64,000 nt of DNA from an uncultured Sphingomonas sp. (GCF_913777625.1 NZ_CAJYTI010000040.1:124001-188000), one strand, 5' to 3'; positions 1 to 11,278 are shown, counted from the stretch's first letter. Program-made: numbers and translations. Notes: generated from the letters alone by a model not told the origin.

Positions 1-336
1 CGCCACGATATGCCGCACGCCCGCCGCCCAATATTCCTCGGCGATCTGGTCGATCTCCTCGCGCGTCGCCTCGACGCAGGTGAGGTGCGCGGCGGCCGCC
101 AGCGGGGTTTCGCGCGCGATCCGCGAGACGGTCGCATGGGTGCGCTCGCGGGTGGTGCCGCCGGCGCCGTAGGTGACGCTGACGAAACGCGGCCCGAGCG
201 GCGACAGCGTCTCGATCGAGGCCCAAAGCGTCTCTTCCATCTTCTCGGTCTTGGGCGGGAAAAACTCGAAGCTTACCGCCACATCGCCCGCCACGTCGGC
301 GAACAGGGGCGGTGCCATGGGGTCTACGATACTCAT
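1..336 (-). CDS. metF: Methylenetetrahydrofolate reductase, 5' part (runs off the window)
   Basis: The first 112 codons are visible; the rest lies beyond the left edge. MetF reduces 5,10-methylene-THF to 5-methyl-THF with a flavin cofactor and supplies the methyl group for methionine synthesis in the cytoplasm. The N-terminal signature VSFEFFPPKTEKMEETLW is present, followed by the VSVTYGAGGTTRERT strand-loop and HLTCVEATREEI, all typical of the family's TIM barrel. The ATG overlaps the stop of the upstream ArsR-methyltransferase gene in an ATGA tetranucleotide (333-336), so the two are translationally coupled and probably share the palindrome-containing promoter near 1300. Confidence 0.93.
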   Translation of the reverse strand, partial: MSIVDPMAPPLFADVAGDVAVSFEFFPPKTEKMEETLWASIETLSPLGPRFVSVTYGAGGTTRERTHATVSRIARETPLAAAAHLTCVEATREEIDQIAEEYWAAGVRHIVA

Positions 337-1283
337 GCCGCCTTCACCTTTTCCACGCTCTCCCCGGTCTTGCGACCGAGCCATAATTTCACCGTCAGCG
401 CACCGCCTTCCAGCGTCTGCACCTGCACCGGGGCGAGCCCGGCACGATCGAACCAGCCGAGCATCTGCTCGTCCGAGAAACCCAGCCGCGCATGCGCATC
501 GCGGGTGCGAAGCTCCTCGCGCTCGTGCGGCGCGAAATCGACGATCAGCAGCCGGCCGCCGGAGCCGAGCACGCGTGCCGCCTCGCCGATCGCCGCCGCC
601 GGCTGCTGCGCGAAATGGAGCACATGATGCAATATAGCAGTATCCGCAGCGCCGTCTGCCAAGGGCAGCGCGTAGAGATCGGCCTGGCGCAGCTCGGCAT
701 GACCGAGGTCGGCGAGCTTGGCGCGGGCGAGGCGCAGCATCTCGGAGGAACGATCGATCCCCAACGCCTGCGCCGACCGCGGCGCAAACAGCTCCAGCAT
801 GCGGCCGGTGCCGGTGCCGATGTCGACCAGCGTCCCCAGCGAGCCTTCGCCCAGCGCCGACGCCATTGCGGCTTCAACTTCGCTTTCCGCGACATGCAGC
901 GAGCGGATCGCATCCCACTGCCCGGCATTGCTCTCGAACCACGATTCGGCTGCCGCCGCACGATCCGCGCGGACCGCCTCGAGCCGCGCTTGATCGGCGA
1001 TGACCCAAGGGTCGCCCGCCATCTCCCACGCGTCGAGCGCAGCGAGGACGGGCGCGGTCACCGCCCGCCGTCCGAGCGCCACGAACACCCAGCTGCCTTC
1101 CTTGCGCCGTTCGGCAACGCCTGCATCGCACAGGATCTTCACGTGGCGGGAGACGCGGGGCTGGCTTTGCCCCAGGACCTGCGCCAGTTCGCCGACGCTC
1201 AGCTCCATCGCACGCAGCAGCGCGACGATCCGCAACCGGGTCGAATCCGCGAGCGCGCGGAAGATGGCGAGAGGCTCTGTCAT
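333..1283 (-). CDS. ArsR-family HTH regulator fused to a SAM-dependent methyltransferase domain
   Basis: 316 residues with two domains. Residues about 8-75 form an ArsR-type winged helix (STRLRIVALLR, recognition helix QSQPRVSRHVKIL, wing EGSWVFVAL). Residues about 115-300 are a class I methyltransferase with motif I VDIGTGTGRML (153-163) and an acidic GIDRSSEM at the next strand. The metal-binding Cys pair of the ArsR alpha-3 helix is absent, so metal sensing is unlikely. Coupling to metF suggests sensing of SAM or S-adenosylhomocysteine. SahR-type ArsR regulators of methionine metabolism are known in Proteobacteria; that this is one is inference. The 22-bp palindrome 13 bp upstream of the ATG suggests autoregulation. 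Confidence 0.85.
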   Translation of the reverse strand: MTEPLAIFRALADSTRLRIVALLRAMELSVGELAQVLGQSQPRVSRHVKILCDAGVAERRKEGSWVFVALGRRAVTAPVLAALDAWEMAGDPWVIADQARLEAVRADRAAAAESWFESNAGQWDAIRSLHVAESEVEAAMASALGEGSLGTLVDIGTGTGRMLELFAPRSAQALGIDRSSEMLRLARAKLADLGHAELRQADLYALPLADGAADTAILHHVLHFAQQPAAAIGEAARVLGSGGRLLIVDFAPHEREELRTRDAHARLGFSDEQMLGWFDRAGLAPVQVQTLEGGALTVKLWLGRKTGESVEKVKAA

Positions 1284-1295
1284 GGGCGGGTTAGA

Positions 1296-1317
1296 GATAT
1301 AAAGATATCTTTATATC
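1296..1317. promoter_or_regulatory. Perfect 22-bp palindrome, candidate operator of the ArsR-methyltransferase / metF operon
   Basis: The left half is GATATAAAGAT and the right half is its exact complement ATCTTTATATC. It is an AT-rich island in GC-rich DNA, 13 bp upstream of the regulator's start codon on the minus strand. Its length and dyad fit a dimeric winged-helix protein. Binding by the adjacent regulator is inference from position. Confidence 0.75.
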
Positions 1318-1395
1318 AGGTCAACGCATCGCAGCGCGGTTGCGTGCGTTTGCCGCTCTGGCTAGCCCGAGCCAAACCCCGTGAAGGAACCCACC

Positions 1396-1629
1396 ATGCG
1401 CAAGCTTCTCCTCCTCCCCGCCGCCGCCATGGCGCTCACCGGCCTGTCGGCCTGCGGCAACCAGGCGAAGAACGAGGCCGCCGAAGCCAATGAGGCGATG
1501 GCGGGTGACAGCAACACGATGGGCGAGGCGGTCGCCGACGTGAACGCGGCCGAGGACGCTGCCTTCGCCAATGCCGAGAGCGCCTATTCTAACGGCGCGG
1601 GCCCGGCGAGCAACGAGATCACCGACTGA
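1396..1629 (+). CDS. Small lipoprotein, hypothetical
   Basis: 77 residues from the ATG at 1396, preceded by AAGGA at about 1384; an in-frame GTG at 1381 is possible but would put the signal peptide further in. MRKLLLLPAAAMALTG is a lipoprotein signal ending in the lipobox LSAC, so the mature N-terminal Cys would be lipidated. The rest is a low-complexity stretch rich in Ala, Glu, Asn and Asp (NEAAEANEAM), with no catalytic motif. Small acidic lipoproteins like this are common in sphingomonads, but I know of no function for them. It stands alone between two oppositely regulated units. Confidence 0.7.
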   Translation: MRKLLLLPAAAMALTGLSACGNQAKNEAAEANEAMAGDSNTMGEAVADVNAAEDAAFANAESAYSNGAGPASNEITD

Positions 1630-1667
1630 CGCGTTCGTCGCCCTCCCCCTTCCATCGGAGACCACCC

Positions 1668-2618
1668 ATGCCGCATCTTCGCCATCTCGGCGCCTCGGGC
1701 CTGGAGATTTCGCCGCTCGTCCTCGGCGGCAACGTGTTCGGCTGGACCGCCGACAAGGCCGCGAGCTTCCGCATCCTCGATCGATTCGCCGAGCGCGGCG
1801 GGGTGATGATCGACACGGCCGACGTCTATTCGGCCTGGGTCTCGGGCCACACGGGCGGTGAATCGGAGAGCGTGATCGGCGAATGGCTGCGCACCTCCGG
1901 CAAGCGCGACCAGGTGCTGATCTCCACCAAGGTCGGCATGCTGCCGGGCGAAGGCGGGGCGAAGCTGGCGCCGGCGCGGATCGCCGCGGCGGCCGAGGCC
2001 TCGCTTCAGCGGCTCGGCATCGAGACGATCGACCTCTACTTCGCCCATCAGGACGATGAGGATGTGGCGCAGGAGGACTATCTCGCCGCGTTCGGCAGGC
2101 TGATCGACGCAGGCAAGGTCCGCGCGCTCGGCGCGTCCAACTTCCATGCGATGCGGCTAAAGTCGGCACTCGATCTGGCTGCGAGCGAAGGCTTGCCGCA
2201 CTTCCGCGTGCTCCAGCCCGAGTACAACCTGGTCAGCCGCCGCAAGTTCGAAGGCGAGCTGCAGGATCTGTGCGTCACGTACAATCTCGGCGTGATCCCC
2301 TATTACGGCCTCGCTTCGGGCTTCCTCACCGGCAAGTATCGCAGCGAAGCCGATCTCTCGAAGAGCGTTCGCGGCGGCGGCATGGCCAAGCTGCTCGCCG
2401 GCAAGGGCGGTGCGGTGCTGGCGGTGATGGACGAAGTGGCGGCCGAGACCGGCGCCAGCCTCGCCCAGATCGCGCTCGCCTGGCTGGCGGCGCAGGACGG
2501 CGTGACCGCGCCGATCGCCAGCGCGACGAGCATCGACCAGCTCGACGAACTGATCGGCGCCTGGGATGTGGACCTCAGCCGCGACCAGCGCGACCGCCTG
2601 ACCGCCGCCGGGGCCTGA
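1668..2618 (+). CDS. Aldo/keto reductase
   Basis: 316 residues, the full length of an NADPH-dependent aldo/keto reductase (TIM barrel). The family landmarks are visible: N-terminal LGASGLEISPLVLGGNVFGW, catalytic Asp and Tyr in DTADVYSAW, Lys in STKVGM, His in YFAHQDDE, and the C-terminal cofactor loop around ASATSIDQLDELIGA. It resembles the YajO / perakine-reductase-like branch; the substrate cannot be read from sequence. GGAG lies just upstream of the ATG. The TGA overlaps the ATG of the next small gene (ATGA-type junction at 2616-2620), so the two are co-expressed. Confidence 0.9.
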   Translation: MPHLRHLGASGLEISPLVLGGNVFGWTADKAASFRILDRFAERGGVMIDTADVYSAWVSGHTGGESESVIGEWLRTSGKRDQVLISTKVGMLPGEGGAKLAPARIAAAAEASLQRLGIETIDLYFAHQDDEDVAQEDYLAAFGRLIDAGKVRALGASNFHAMRLKSALDLAASEGLPHFRVLQPEYNLVSRRKFEGELQDLCVTYNLGVIPYYGLASGFLTGKYRSEADLSKSVRGGGMAKLLAGKGGAVLAVMDEVAAETGASLAQIALAWLAAQDGVTAPIASATSIDQLDELIGAWDVDLSRDQRDRLTAAGA

Positions 2619-2845
2619 TGACCGCCGCCGACCTGATCGACCGCATCGTCGCCCAGCTCGTCCGCCGCCACGGCGGCACCGTGCGGCGCTGGAAGACCGT
2701 GCTGGGCAAGGTGCGCGTCTACGACGCCGAGACCCACCCGCACTGCAACTGGTCGCTGGCCCCCAGCGGCGCGCCCGGCGACGTGGCGGCGGTGGAAAAG
2801 CTGCTCGACGAGCTGCGGATCACCTATCCGATCGTGACGGGCTGA
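2618..2845 (+). CDS. Small conserved-looking hypothetical protein coupled to the aldo/keto reductase
   Basis: 75 residues starting at an ATG that overlaps the preceding stop by one base. No signal peptide or membrane segment. It begins with an amphipathic helix (LIDRIVAQLVRRHGG), then a short central section TVRRWKTVLGKVRVYD, a Cys/His/Trp patch (THPHCNWSL), and a C-terminal helix AAVEKLLDELR. I recognise a type of protein often seen in sphingomonads but no named family. Translational coupling is the main reason to believe it is real. Confidence 0.65.
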   Translation: MTAADLIDRIVAQLVRRHGGTVRRWKTVLGKVRVYDAETHPHCNWSLAPSGAPGDVAAVEKLLDELRITYPIVTG

Positions 2846-2857
2846 GCTCGCTCAACC

Positions 2858-2940
2858 CGTCACCCCAGCGAAAGCTGGGGTCTCCGTTCACCAGCCAAAC
2901 GGCGCGTTTTGGGAGATGCCAGCATTCGCTGGCACGACGG
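2858..2940. repeat. Dispersed palindromic intergenic repeat (two hairpins)
   Basis: Two short hairpins lie side by side: ACCCCAGC-GAAA-GCTGGGGT at 2862-2881 and TGCCAGC-ATTC-GCTGGCA at 2917-2934. This pair, reading 'caccccagcgaaagctggggtctc', resembles the dispersed palindromes I know from intergenic regions of sphingomonads and caulobacters. Only one copy is in the window, so its repeat nature is from memory rather than seen here. Confidence 0.6.
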
Positions 2941-2945
2941 ATACG

Positions 2946-2977
2946 AAAAAAGGGCGGAGCACCAAGGTGCCCCGCCC
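2946..2977 (-). terminator. Rho-independent terminator of the TonB receptor at 3002-5311
   Basis: Read on the minus strand, GGGCGGGGCACC pairs with GGTGCTCCGCCC (12-bp arms with one mismatch, 2-nt gap) and is followed by six T residues (2946-2951 on the plus strand are A). It lies 24 bp past the receptor's stop. Confidence 0.85.
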
Positions 2978-3001
2978 GCCTTCGCCCTCTCCTGGCAGCC
3001 C

Positions 3002-5311
3002 TTAGAGGCCCACCTTCAGCGTCAGGAAGAACTGCTGCGGTGCGCCGACCATCAGCGTCTGGTTGTCGCCGCTGTTGCCGAAGCCGTTGGTGCCGATCGT
3101 CGAGATATACTTCTTGTCGAACAGGTTGGTCGCGTTCGCCTGGATCTCGAGCTTGCGGCCGCCAAGGTCGAACTTGTAGCCGAGCGTCGCGTCCACCACC
3201 ACGCGGCCATCGACCGCCTGGTCGTTGGTGTAGGTGAAGTAGCGCTTGCTCATATAGTTGGCGCCGATACGGGCGTTGAAGCCCTGCCCGGCCCAGGTGA
3301 CTTCGCCCTTCAGCATGTGCTTGGGCGAGTCCACCACGGTCTTGCCCTTGGTCGGGATCACCGCCGTCGCGGTGACGACGTTGTCGCGATAGGTCGAGTC
3401 GTTGTAGCTGTACGAGCCGAACAGCCCGAAGCCCATCGGCAGGCGCACGTCGCCGGTCGCCTCGAAACCGATCGAACGCACATCGCCGACATTCTGCAGG
3501 ATCGCCGGGTTGCCGACGATACCGGCGCTGGTCGTCACCGCGAGCAGGCGGTTGCGGAAGTTGACATAATAGCCGGCGAGCGAGCCGGTGAAGATGCCCG
3601 AGCGATAGCGGCCGCCCACTTCATAGGTATCGGACGCCTCCGGCTTCAGCTTGGTGCTGCCCGACGTCAGCGCGTTGAAGCCCGCCTGGGTGGTCGCGAA
3701 CGGACCGCTGGTCGCCGCCGACACGAAGGCACGGGTCACCTGGGTGAAGCCGGCGAACAGCTCGGCATTCTGGTCCAGGCGATAGTTCAGGCCGACATGC
3801 GGCTGGAACCAGTCGGTCACCTTGATGCGGCCCGAGGCGAGGCTGCCCGCCACGATCGGCGTCGCGCGGTTGGTGACGGCGAAGCCCTTCCAGCCGAGAT
3901 TGGCAGTCAGCGCGCCGAGGTCGATCTTGTCCTCGACATAATATTGCACGGTGTCGGTCTGATACTTGTAGTACCACTGGGTGAAGAACGGATCGCTCTG
4001 GAACGAGAGGCTGTCGCGGCCCGGATCGGTGCGGCTGGTCAGCGCGTAGAAGCGGCGCGCCTGGCGGAAGTCGTTCCGCTCGTACCAGCCGCCGACGGTG
4101 ACGTCGTTGATGCCGATCTTGGTGCCGATATTGCCGAACACGCCGCCGCGGCGGATGTCATATTCGGTGGTGCGCAGCGACATCGGCGTGCCGTTGGGCG
4201 AGTTGACGTAGGGCGTGTACCACAGGCCCTGGCCATGGTTGCTGTGATAATAGCCCTTCAGCGCGCCGTGGATCGGCGAGTCGCTGGTGGTCTCGACACC
4301 GAGCGAGCCGAGATAGTCGCGGCGCAGGCCGGCGGCGTTGTAATAGGCATCGTCGGGGTTGGCGAACGGCGCCGGATAGACCTTGCCCGCAGCCGGGTTG
4401 GTCGGCGTCGCGCCGGTATAGCCGGTGTTCGCACCGACGTCCGACACCAGGATCGCCTTGGCATAGTCGTTGGAAATATTGTCCCAGTTATAGCCAAGCC
4501 GCTTGAGCATATCGAGCGACATGTCCTGATAGTCGTTCTCGCGGCGGTCCGAATAGTCGAACGTGCCGACCGCGCGCAGCTCGGGGGTGAGCGGGGTCAC
4601 CACCTTGGCGTTGACCTGGTCGACGCGCTGCTTGCCCCAGCCCTTCCACTTGTCGGTATCCGAGTGGAGATAGGAGACATAGGCGCGGGTGCCGCCAGGC
4701 GTCAGCTCGCCGGTGTCGATCCGGCCGAAGACGCGCCAGAAATTGTCGCTGCCGACGGTGCCGCTCAGATCGGCGCCCAGTTTCTCCTTGGGATCGCTGG
4801 AGACGAATTCCAGCGTGCCGCCCAGATTGTTGGTCGCCTGCGCACCGATCGAGCCTGAACCCTGCGAGACGCGGGTCTGGGCGATATTCTCGCTGGTGAT
4901 CGCGCGGCTGATGTGCAGGCCGTTGACGTTGCCGTAGCTCGCATCGCCCAGCGGGATGCCGTCCAGCGTGAAGCCCAGCTGGTTCTGGTTGAAGCCGCGG
5001 ATCGAGACGCGCTCGGCCCATTCATAGGCGCCGAAGGGATCCGCCGCCTGGAAGTTCACGCCCGGCAGCTTCTCGATCGCCTTCAGCGGGCTGGTGCCCG
5101 GCGCGAGCAGCGCGATGTCGTTCTGGCTCAGCGTCTGGGTCTGGCGGGTTTCGCCCTTGCCGATCACGACGATCTCGTCACCGCCGCTCTGCGGGGTGGT
5201 GTCGTCGACGAGCGTGGCGGCAGGCGCGGTCTGCGCGAAGGCGGTGCCGGCGGTGAAGAGCGACGTGCCGGCGAGCAGGCCGGCGGCAAGCATACGGATG
5301 CGCATGCGCAT
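3002..5311 (-). CDS. TonB-dependent outer-membrane receptor
   Basis: 769 residues from the ATG at 5311, chosen because AAGGGG lies upstream and a signal peptide (MRMRIRMLAAGLLAG to AFA) starts there. After cleavage comes a TonB-box-like DEIVVIGK, then the plug (about 60-180) with IEKLPGVNFQ, VSIRGFNQNQLG and TLDGIPLGD, then the beta-barrel. The plug resembles FecA-like receptors and that of the receptor at 57662 more than the TonB-Xanth-Caul group. The substrate is unknown and no enzyme or regulator is next to it. It is divergent from clpB and has its own terminator. Confidence 0.92.
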   Translation of the reverse strand: MRMRIRMLAAGLLAGTSLFTAGTAFAQTAPAATLVDDTTPQSGGDEIVVIGKGETRQTQTLSQNDIALLAPGTSPLKAIEKLPGVNFQAADPFGAYEWAERVSIRGFNQNQLGFTLDGIPLGDASYGNVNGLHISRAITSENIAQTRVSQGSGSIGAQATNNLGGTLEFVSSDPKEKLGADLSGTVGSDNFWRVFGRIDTGELTPGGTRAYVSYLHSDTDKWKGWGKQRVDQVNAKVVTPLTPELRAVGTFDYSDRRENDYQDMSLDMLKRLGYNWDNISNDYAKAILVSDVGANTGYTGATPTNPAAGKVYPAPFANPDDAYYNAAGLRRDYLGSLGVETTSDSPIHGALKGYYHSNHGQGLWYTPYVNSPNGTPMSLRTTEYDIRRGGVFGNIGTKIGINDVTVGGWYERNDFRQARRFYALTSRTDPGRDSLSFQSDPFFTQWYYKYQTDTVQYYVEDKIDLGALTANLGWKGFAVTNRATPIVAGSLASGRIKVTDWFQPHVGLNYRLDQNAELFAGFTQVTRAFVSAATSGPFATTQAGFNALTSGSTKLKPEASDTYEVGGRYRSGIFTGSLAGYYVNFRNRLLAVTTSAGIVGNPAILQNVGDVRSIGFEATGDVRLPMGFGLFGSYSYNDSTYRDNVVTATAVIPTKGKTVVDSPKHMLKGEVTWAGQGFNARIGANYMSKRYFTYTNDQAVDGRVVVDATLGYKFDLGGRKLEIQANATNLFDKKYISTIGTNGFGNSGDNQTLMVGAPQQFFLTLKVGL

Positions 5312-5515
5312 GGATCCCCTTGGGAAAGCACCGGACCCCTCGCCCTGTGCTGGGCGGCGGCTACGCGCGCTGCGTTGCAACATCGCGCCCTTCTGGTTGC
5401 AGAAGAAAGTCACGCGCGGGACACAAGGATGACAGCGCAGTTAACACTCGGAAAACTCCGCATTTCCGGTATTCCTAAAGGGGTGCAGGGATCGAATGGC
5501 ACGCGAGAGCCCCCT

Positions 5516-5543
5516 CTTGTGTTGCCCATTTGCAACACTATCT
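5516..5543 (+). promoter_or_regulatory. Candidate heat-shock (sigma-32) promoter of clpB with an overlapping inverted repeat
   Basis: CTTGTG (5516-5521), a 16-bp spacer and CTATCT (5538-5543) resemble the alphaproteobacterial sigma-32 pattern CTTGAA / CYTATNT, 29 bp ahead of the clpB ATG. The inverted repeat GTGTTGC-N6-GCAACAC (5519-5538) fills the spacer and could be an operator or simply fold in DNA. clpB is a classic sigma-32 target; the assignment here is inference. Confidence 0.5.
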
Positions 5544-5571
5544 GCTGGTCACATTCGAACAGGGATCAGGC

Positions 5572-8151
<2,580 letters not shown>

Positions 8152-8173
8152 CGTTCATCACCGGCAAAAGAAA

Positions 8174-8207
8174 GGGCCGCTCTCCTGCGAGAGCGGCCCG
8201 ATTTTTT
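8174..8207. terminator. Bidirectional terminator between clpB and the convergent TonB receptor
   Basis: GGGCCGCTCTC (8174-8184) pairs perfectly with GAGAGCGGCCC (8189-8199) around a CTGC loop, followed by a run of six T residues. The other side is A-rich (aaaagaaa), so it can serve the minus-strand receptor too. Confidence 0.92.
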
Positions 8208-8221
8208 AGGTTCCGCCGACC

Positions 8222-11200
8222 TTAGAAGTCGATCTTGGCGCCGATGCGGAAGTACCGACCGATGAAGAGACGGTCCGCCCAGGCCGGGTTGAACTGATAG
8301 ATGCCATAGGCGGCATTCGGCTCGTACGGCGGACGGACGTTCAGGATGTTGAGCATGTCCCCGTACAGGGTGAACTTCGTGCCCACCTTGATCTCGGCAT
8401 GCCCGTCGAGGTTGAACACCGCCTTCGCGCGGCACTGCACCGGCGTACCGTCGTCGAAGGCCAGCACCTGGCCGGCGTCCGCGCTTGCCTGGCAGTCGCC
8501 ATAGGTGCCGCCGGAGTCGGTGGCCACCGACGAGTAGCCGCTGGTGTAATAGCCGGTGAGCGAGACATTGCCATGACCGTTGAAGTCGATGGTGTTCTGC
8601 CACGTCACACGCCACTTCGGCGCACCCGAGCACGAGGTGATGTTGCAGGGCCCGAGCGTGCCGTCATAGCGCGATACCGAACCGTCCGCATTGGTCTGCT
8701 CGAGACGCAGCAGGTACGAACCGTTCGCGGTCGAAATCCAGTCGAGGCCCTTGCTGTTGAGCGGCAGGCGCAGCGAGCCGGACAGGTCGATGCCGCGCGC
8801 GGTGAACTTGTCCGCGTTCTTGTACGAGCCGACGACCGTACCGAGCAGCGGCAGTGCGCCCGGGTTCTGCTGATCGGCAACGCCCTTGGTCACGGTGATG
8901 CCCGGCGCAGTGACGACGCCGTTGTTGAGATAATATTGGGAGATGATGTCGGCAGTGGCCGACACCGGCACGATCACGTTGGTGATCTTGGTCGACCAGA
9001 AGTCCGCCGTCAGCGTCACCGAACGGGTCGGCGTCAGCACGATGCCGGCCGTGAACGACTCCGACTTTTCGGGCTGCAGGGCCGAATTGCCGGCCGACGT
9101 CAGGCCGTAGCTGTACCCGCCGGTGTAATAGGACGGGTTGTTCGCATGGGCGGCGCAGAACGCCTGGTAGGTCGCCGAGCTGCAGTTGATCGAGCCGTTC
9201 ACATAGCCGGTCGTCGGCAGCGAGAAGGCCTCGCTGAAGCTCGGGATGCGGAAGCCGCGCGAATAGGTGCCGCGGAGCTTCACTTCCTTGATCGGCTTGA
9301 ACTGCGCCTCGAACTTCGGCGAGAACCGGCTCTGGCCGGTCGAATAGCTGTCATAGGACCCAAGCGCCTTCAGGCTCAGGCTGGTGAGGACCGGAACGCT
9401 GACCTCATAGCCTGCCGACCAGACATTGCGGCTGCCGTCCACACCAACGGCGTTGATGCCGTAGTAGCGGGCATTCGGGTTGGTTTCGTTCGGCGCGTTC
9501 GCGCTGGGGTTATGAATGGCCTCGTAGCGATAGGCCCCCGTCACCGCGACGCTGATCGCGCCGCCCGGCAGCTTGAAGAAGTCGCGGTTCAGCGAGGCCT
9601 GGATCTGGGTGAGCTTCGACGAGGAATGGTTGCGCGCGGTCGGGAACACCTGCTGCGTCGCCGCAACGCTGTTCGCCGAGGGATTCACGAAATTGTACGT
9701 CCCCTGCGCGATCGCATCCATCATTCCCTGCAGGTAGATGTAGCCGCGATTTTCGATGTCGAGCGTCGACGTGGAGGTCGTGCCGGCGAGGTTGTAGTTC
9801 CACGTCCCGCCGAACGTGCCATTGATGCCCGCGGAGAAGCGATACACCTTGTTGTCGGTCAGCGTTTCGCGCGGAACCTGCGGGAGAGCGACCAGCCGCG
9901 CGAGGTTGCCGGAAGCGGCGAACGGGTTGTTCGGATTGAGCGTGCCGTTGCTCGCGTTACAGCCCGACGCCGTCAATGCGTTGGTGAACGCGCCAAACGT
10001 GCCGATCGTCGACTTGCCCGCCGAGCACACATAGGCCGGCAGGAAGATCGAGCTCACCGTCGCCTGAGTGCCACCTGCCGCGGTCTGGCCGGTATAGCCC
10101 GACGGCGTGGTCGAGTTGTAGGTCGTCGTGTTGTAGAAGTTGAACATCGCATAGGCTTCGGCGTCCGGGCCTACCTTCACGGTTGCGCGTGCGTTGGCGC
10201 CCTTGCGCTCGATGCCGGCGTTGTACATCCGGTACTGGTTGACCAGATCCTGCTGGCAGACCGTCGCCGGGGTGACGGTGCCCGCACGCTGCGCAGCGGT
10301 GAGGGTGACGGCGGTCAGATTGTCGCAACCCTTGCTCGGGTTGAGAAGCTGATAGCCTCCCTGCGACGTGAAGCTGCTGTTGTACGGACGCACGAAGGGC
10401 ACGGTGGTCGACTGGAAGCCGCCATAGCTGCCGTCATACTGGATGCCGTTGCGGATGCCGTTGCTGAGGCAGATGCCCGCCGCATTACAGATCGAGCTCT
10501 GGTTGGCGGTATTGAACGGCGCCCCGCGCTGGTTGATGTAGAGCGGATCGGTCTTCTGATACTCGCCGTTGACGTAGACGTTGAAGCCCTGCTCGTCGAG
10601 CTTGCCATAGCCAAGGGTACCGCTGATCCGGCGCTCGCCCGCGTCGCCGCGTTGCGAGATGCCCGCCGAGCCGTTGAGGTGGACGCCGGTGATCTCGCGC
10701 TTGACAATGACGTTCACCACGCCGGCGATCGCATCCGAACCATAAGTGGCCGAGGCGCCGTCCTGCAGGACGTCGACCTTGTCGACGATCGAGGCGGGGA
10801 TCGTGTTGATGTCGACGAAGTTGCGATACCCGTCATCCGCCAGCGGATAGGGCGCAGTCCGCATGCCGTTGAACAGCGTGAGCGTATACGCGTCGTTGAG
10901 TCCGCGGAGCGACGGCGAGCTGGCGCCGGTGGCGAAACCGAAGGCGGACCAGCTCGGCGGGTTGGTGCCGGCATTGTTCGCCGTCAGCAGCTGCAGCGCG
11001 TCGGCAACGGTGGTGATGCCGCGGTTCGAAAGGTCTTCCGACGACAGGGAGACGACAGGCGAGGCCGTAGCCGCCGCAGGGTTGCGGATCAGCGAGCCCG
11101 TCACCACGATTTCAGGCGCGGGTGCCGACTGCTCCTGCGCGGTCGGTGCAGTCTGCGGCTTGGACTCCGTCGACGCGTCGGCGCTCTGCGCGAACGCCGG

Positions 11201-11278
11201 CGCGGCAAACAACGTGCCGGCGAGCAGCACCGCGGTCACTGCCGAGCCACCACGCAGCGTGAGTTGCGTTTTCTTCAT
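8222..11278 (-). CDS. Large TonB-dependent receptor
   Basis: 1018 residues from the ATG at 11278 (GGGAA upstream). MKKTQLTLRGGSAVTAVLL to AFA is the signal peptide, followed by a low-complexity linker and the TonB box EIVVTGSLI. The plug contains SLRGLNDAYTLTLFNGMR, VDVLQDGASATYGSDAIAG and VNVIVKREITG; the barrel ends FRIGAKIDF with the expected terminal Phe. The group is recognisable by the 'PVVSLSSEDLSNRGITTVADAL' style N-plug and many extracellular-loop cysteines. It is homologous in architecture to the divergent receptor at 12287-15217. The substrate is unknown. Confidence 0.92.
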   Translation of the reverse strand: MKKTQLTLRGGSAVTAVLLAGTLFAAPAFAQSADASTESKPQTAPTAQEQSAPAPEIVVTGSLIRNPAAATASPVVSLSSEDLSNRGITTVADALQLLTANNAGTNPPSWSAFGFATGASSPSLRGLNDAYTLTLFNGMRTAPYPLADDGYRNFVDINTIPASIVDKVDVLQDGASATYGSDAIAGVVNVIVKREITGVHLNGSAGISQRGDAGERRISGTLGYGKLDEQGFNVYVNGEYQKTDPLYINQRGAPFNTANQSSICNAAGICLSNGIRNGIQYDGSYGGFQSTTVPFVRPYNSSFTSQGGYQLLNPSKGCDNLTAVTLTAAQRAGTVTPATVCQQDLVNQYRMYNAGIERKGANARATVKVGPDAEAYAMFNFYNTTTYNSTTPSGYTGQTAAGGTQATVSSIFLPAYVCSAGKSTIGTFGAFTNALTASGCNASNGTLNPNNPFAASGNLARLVALPQVPRETLTDNKVYRFSAGINGTFGGTWNYNLAGTTSTSTLDIENRGYIYLQGMMDAIAQGTYNFVNPSANSVAATQQVFPTARNHSSSKLTQIQASLNRDFFKLPGGAISVAVTGAYRYEAIHNPSANAPNETNPNARYYGINAVGVDGSRNVWSAGYEVSVPVLTSLSLKALGSYDSYSTGQSRFSPKFEAQFKPIKEVKLRGTYSRGFRIPSFSEAFSLPTTGYVNGSINCSSATYQAFCAAHANNPSYYTGGYSYGLTSAGNSALQPEKSESFTAGIVLTPTRSVTLTADFWSTKITNVIVPVSATADIISQYYLNNGVVTAPGITVTKGVADQQNPGALPLLGTVVGSYKNADKFTARGIDLSGSLRLPLNSKGLDWISTANGSYLLRLEQTNADGSVSRYDGTLGPCNITSCSGAPKWRVTWQNTIDFNGHGNVSLTGYYTSGYSSVATDSGGTYGDCQASADAGQVLAFDDGTPVQCRAKAVFNLDGHAEIKVGTKFTLYGDMLNILNVRPPYEPNAAYGIYQFNPAWADRLFIGRYFRIGAKIDF

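Noticed and set aside
2858..2940. Possible CRISPR-like or REP array
   Set aside because: Only two different small hairpins, no regular spacing and no cas genes in the window.
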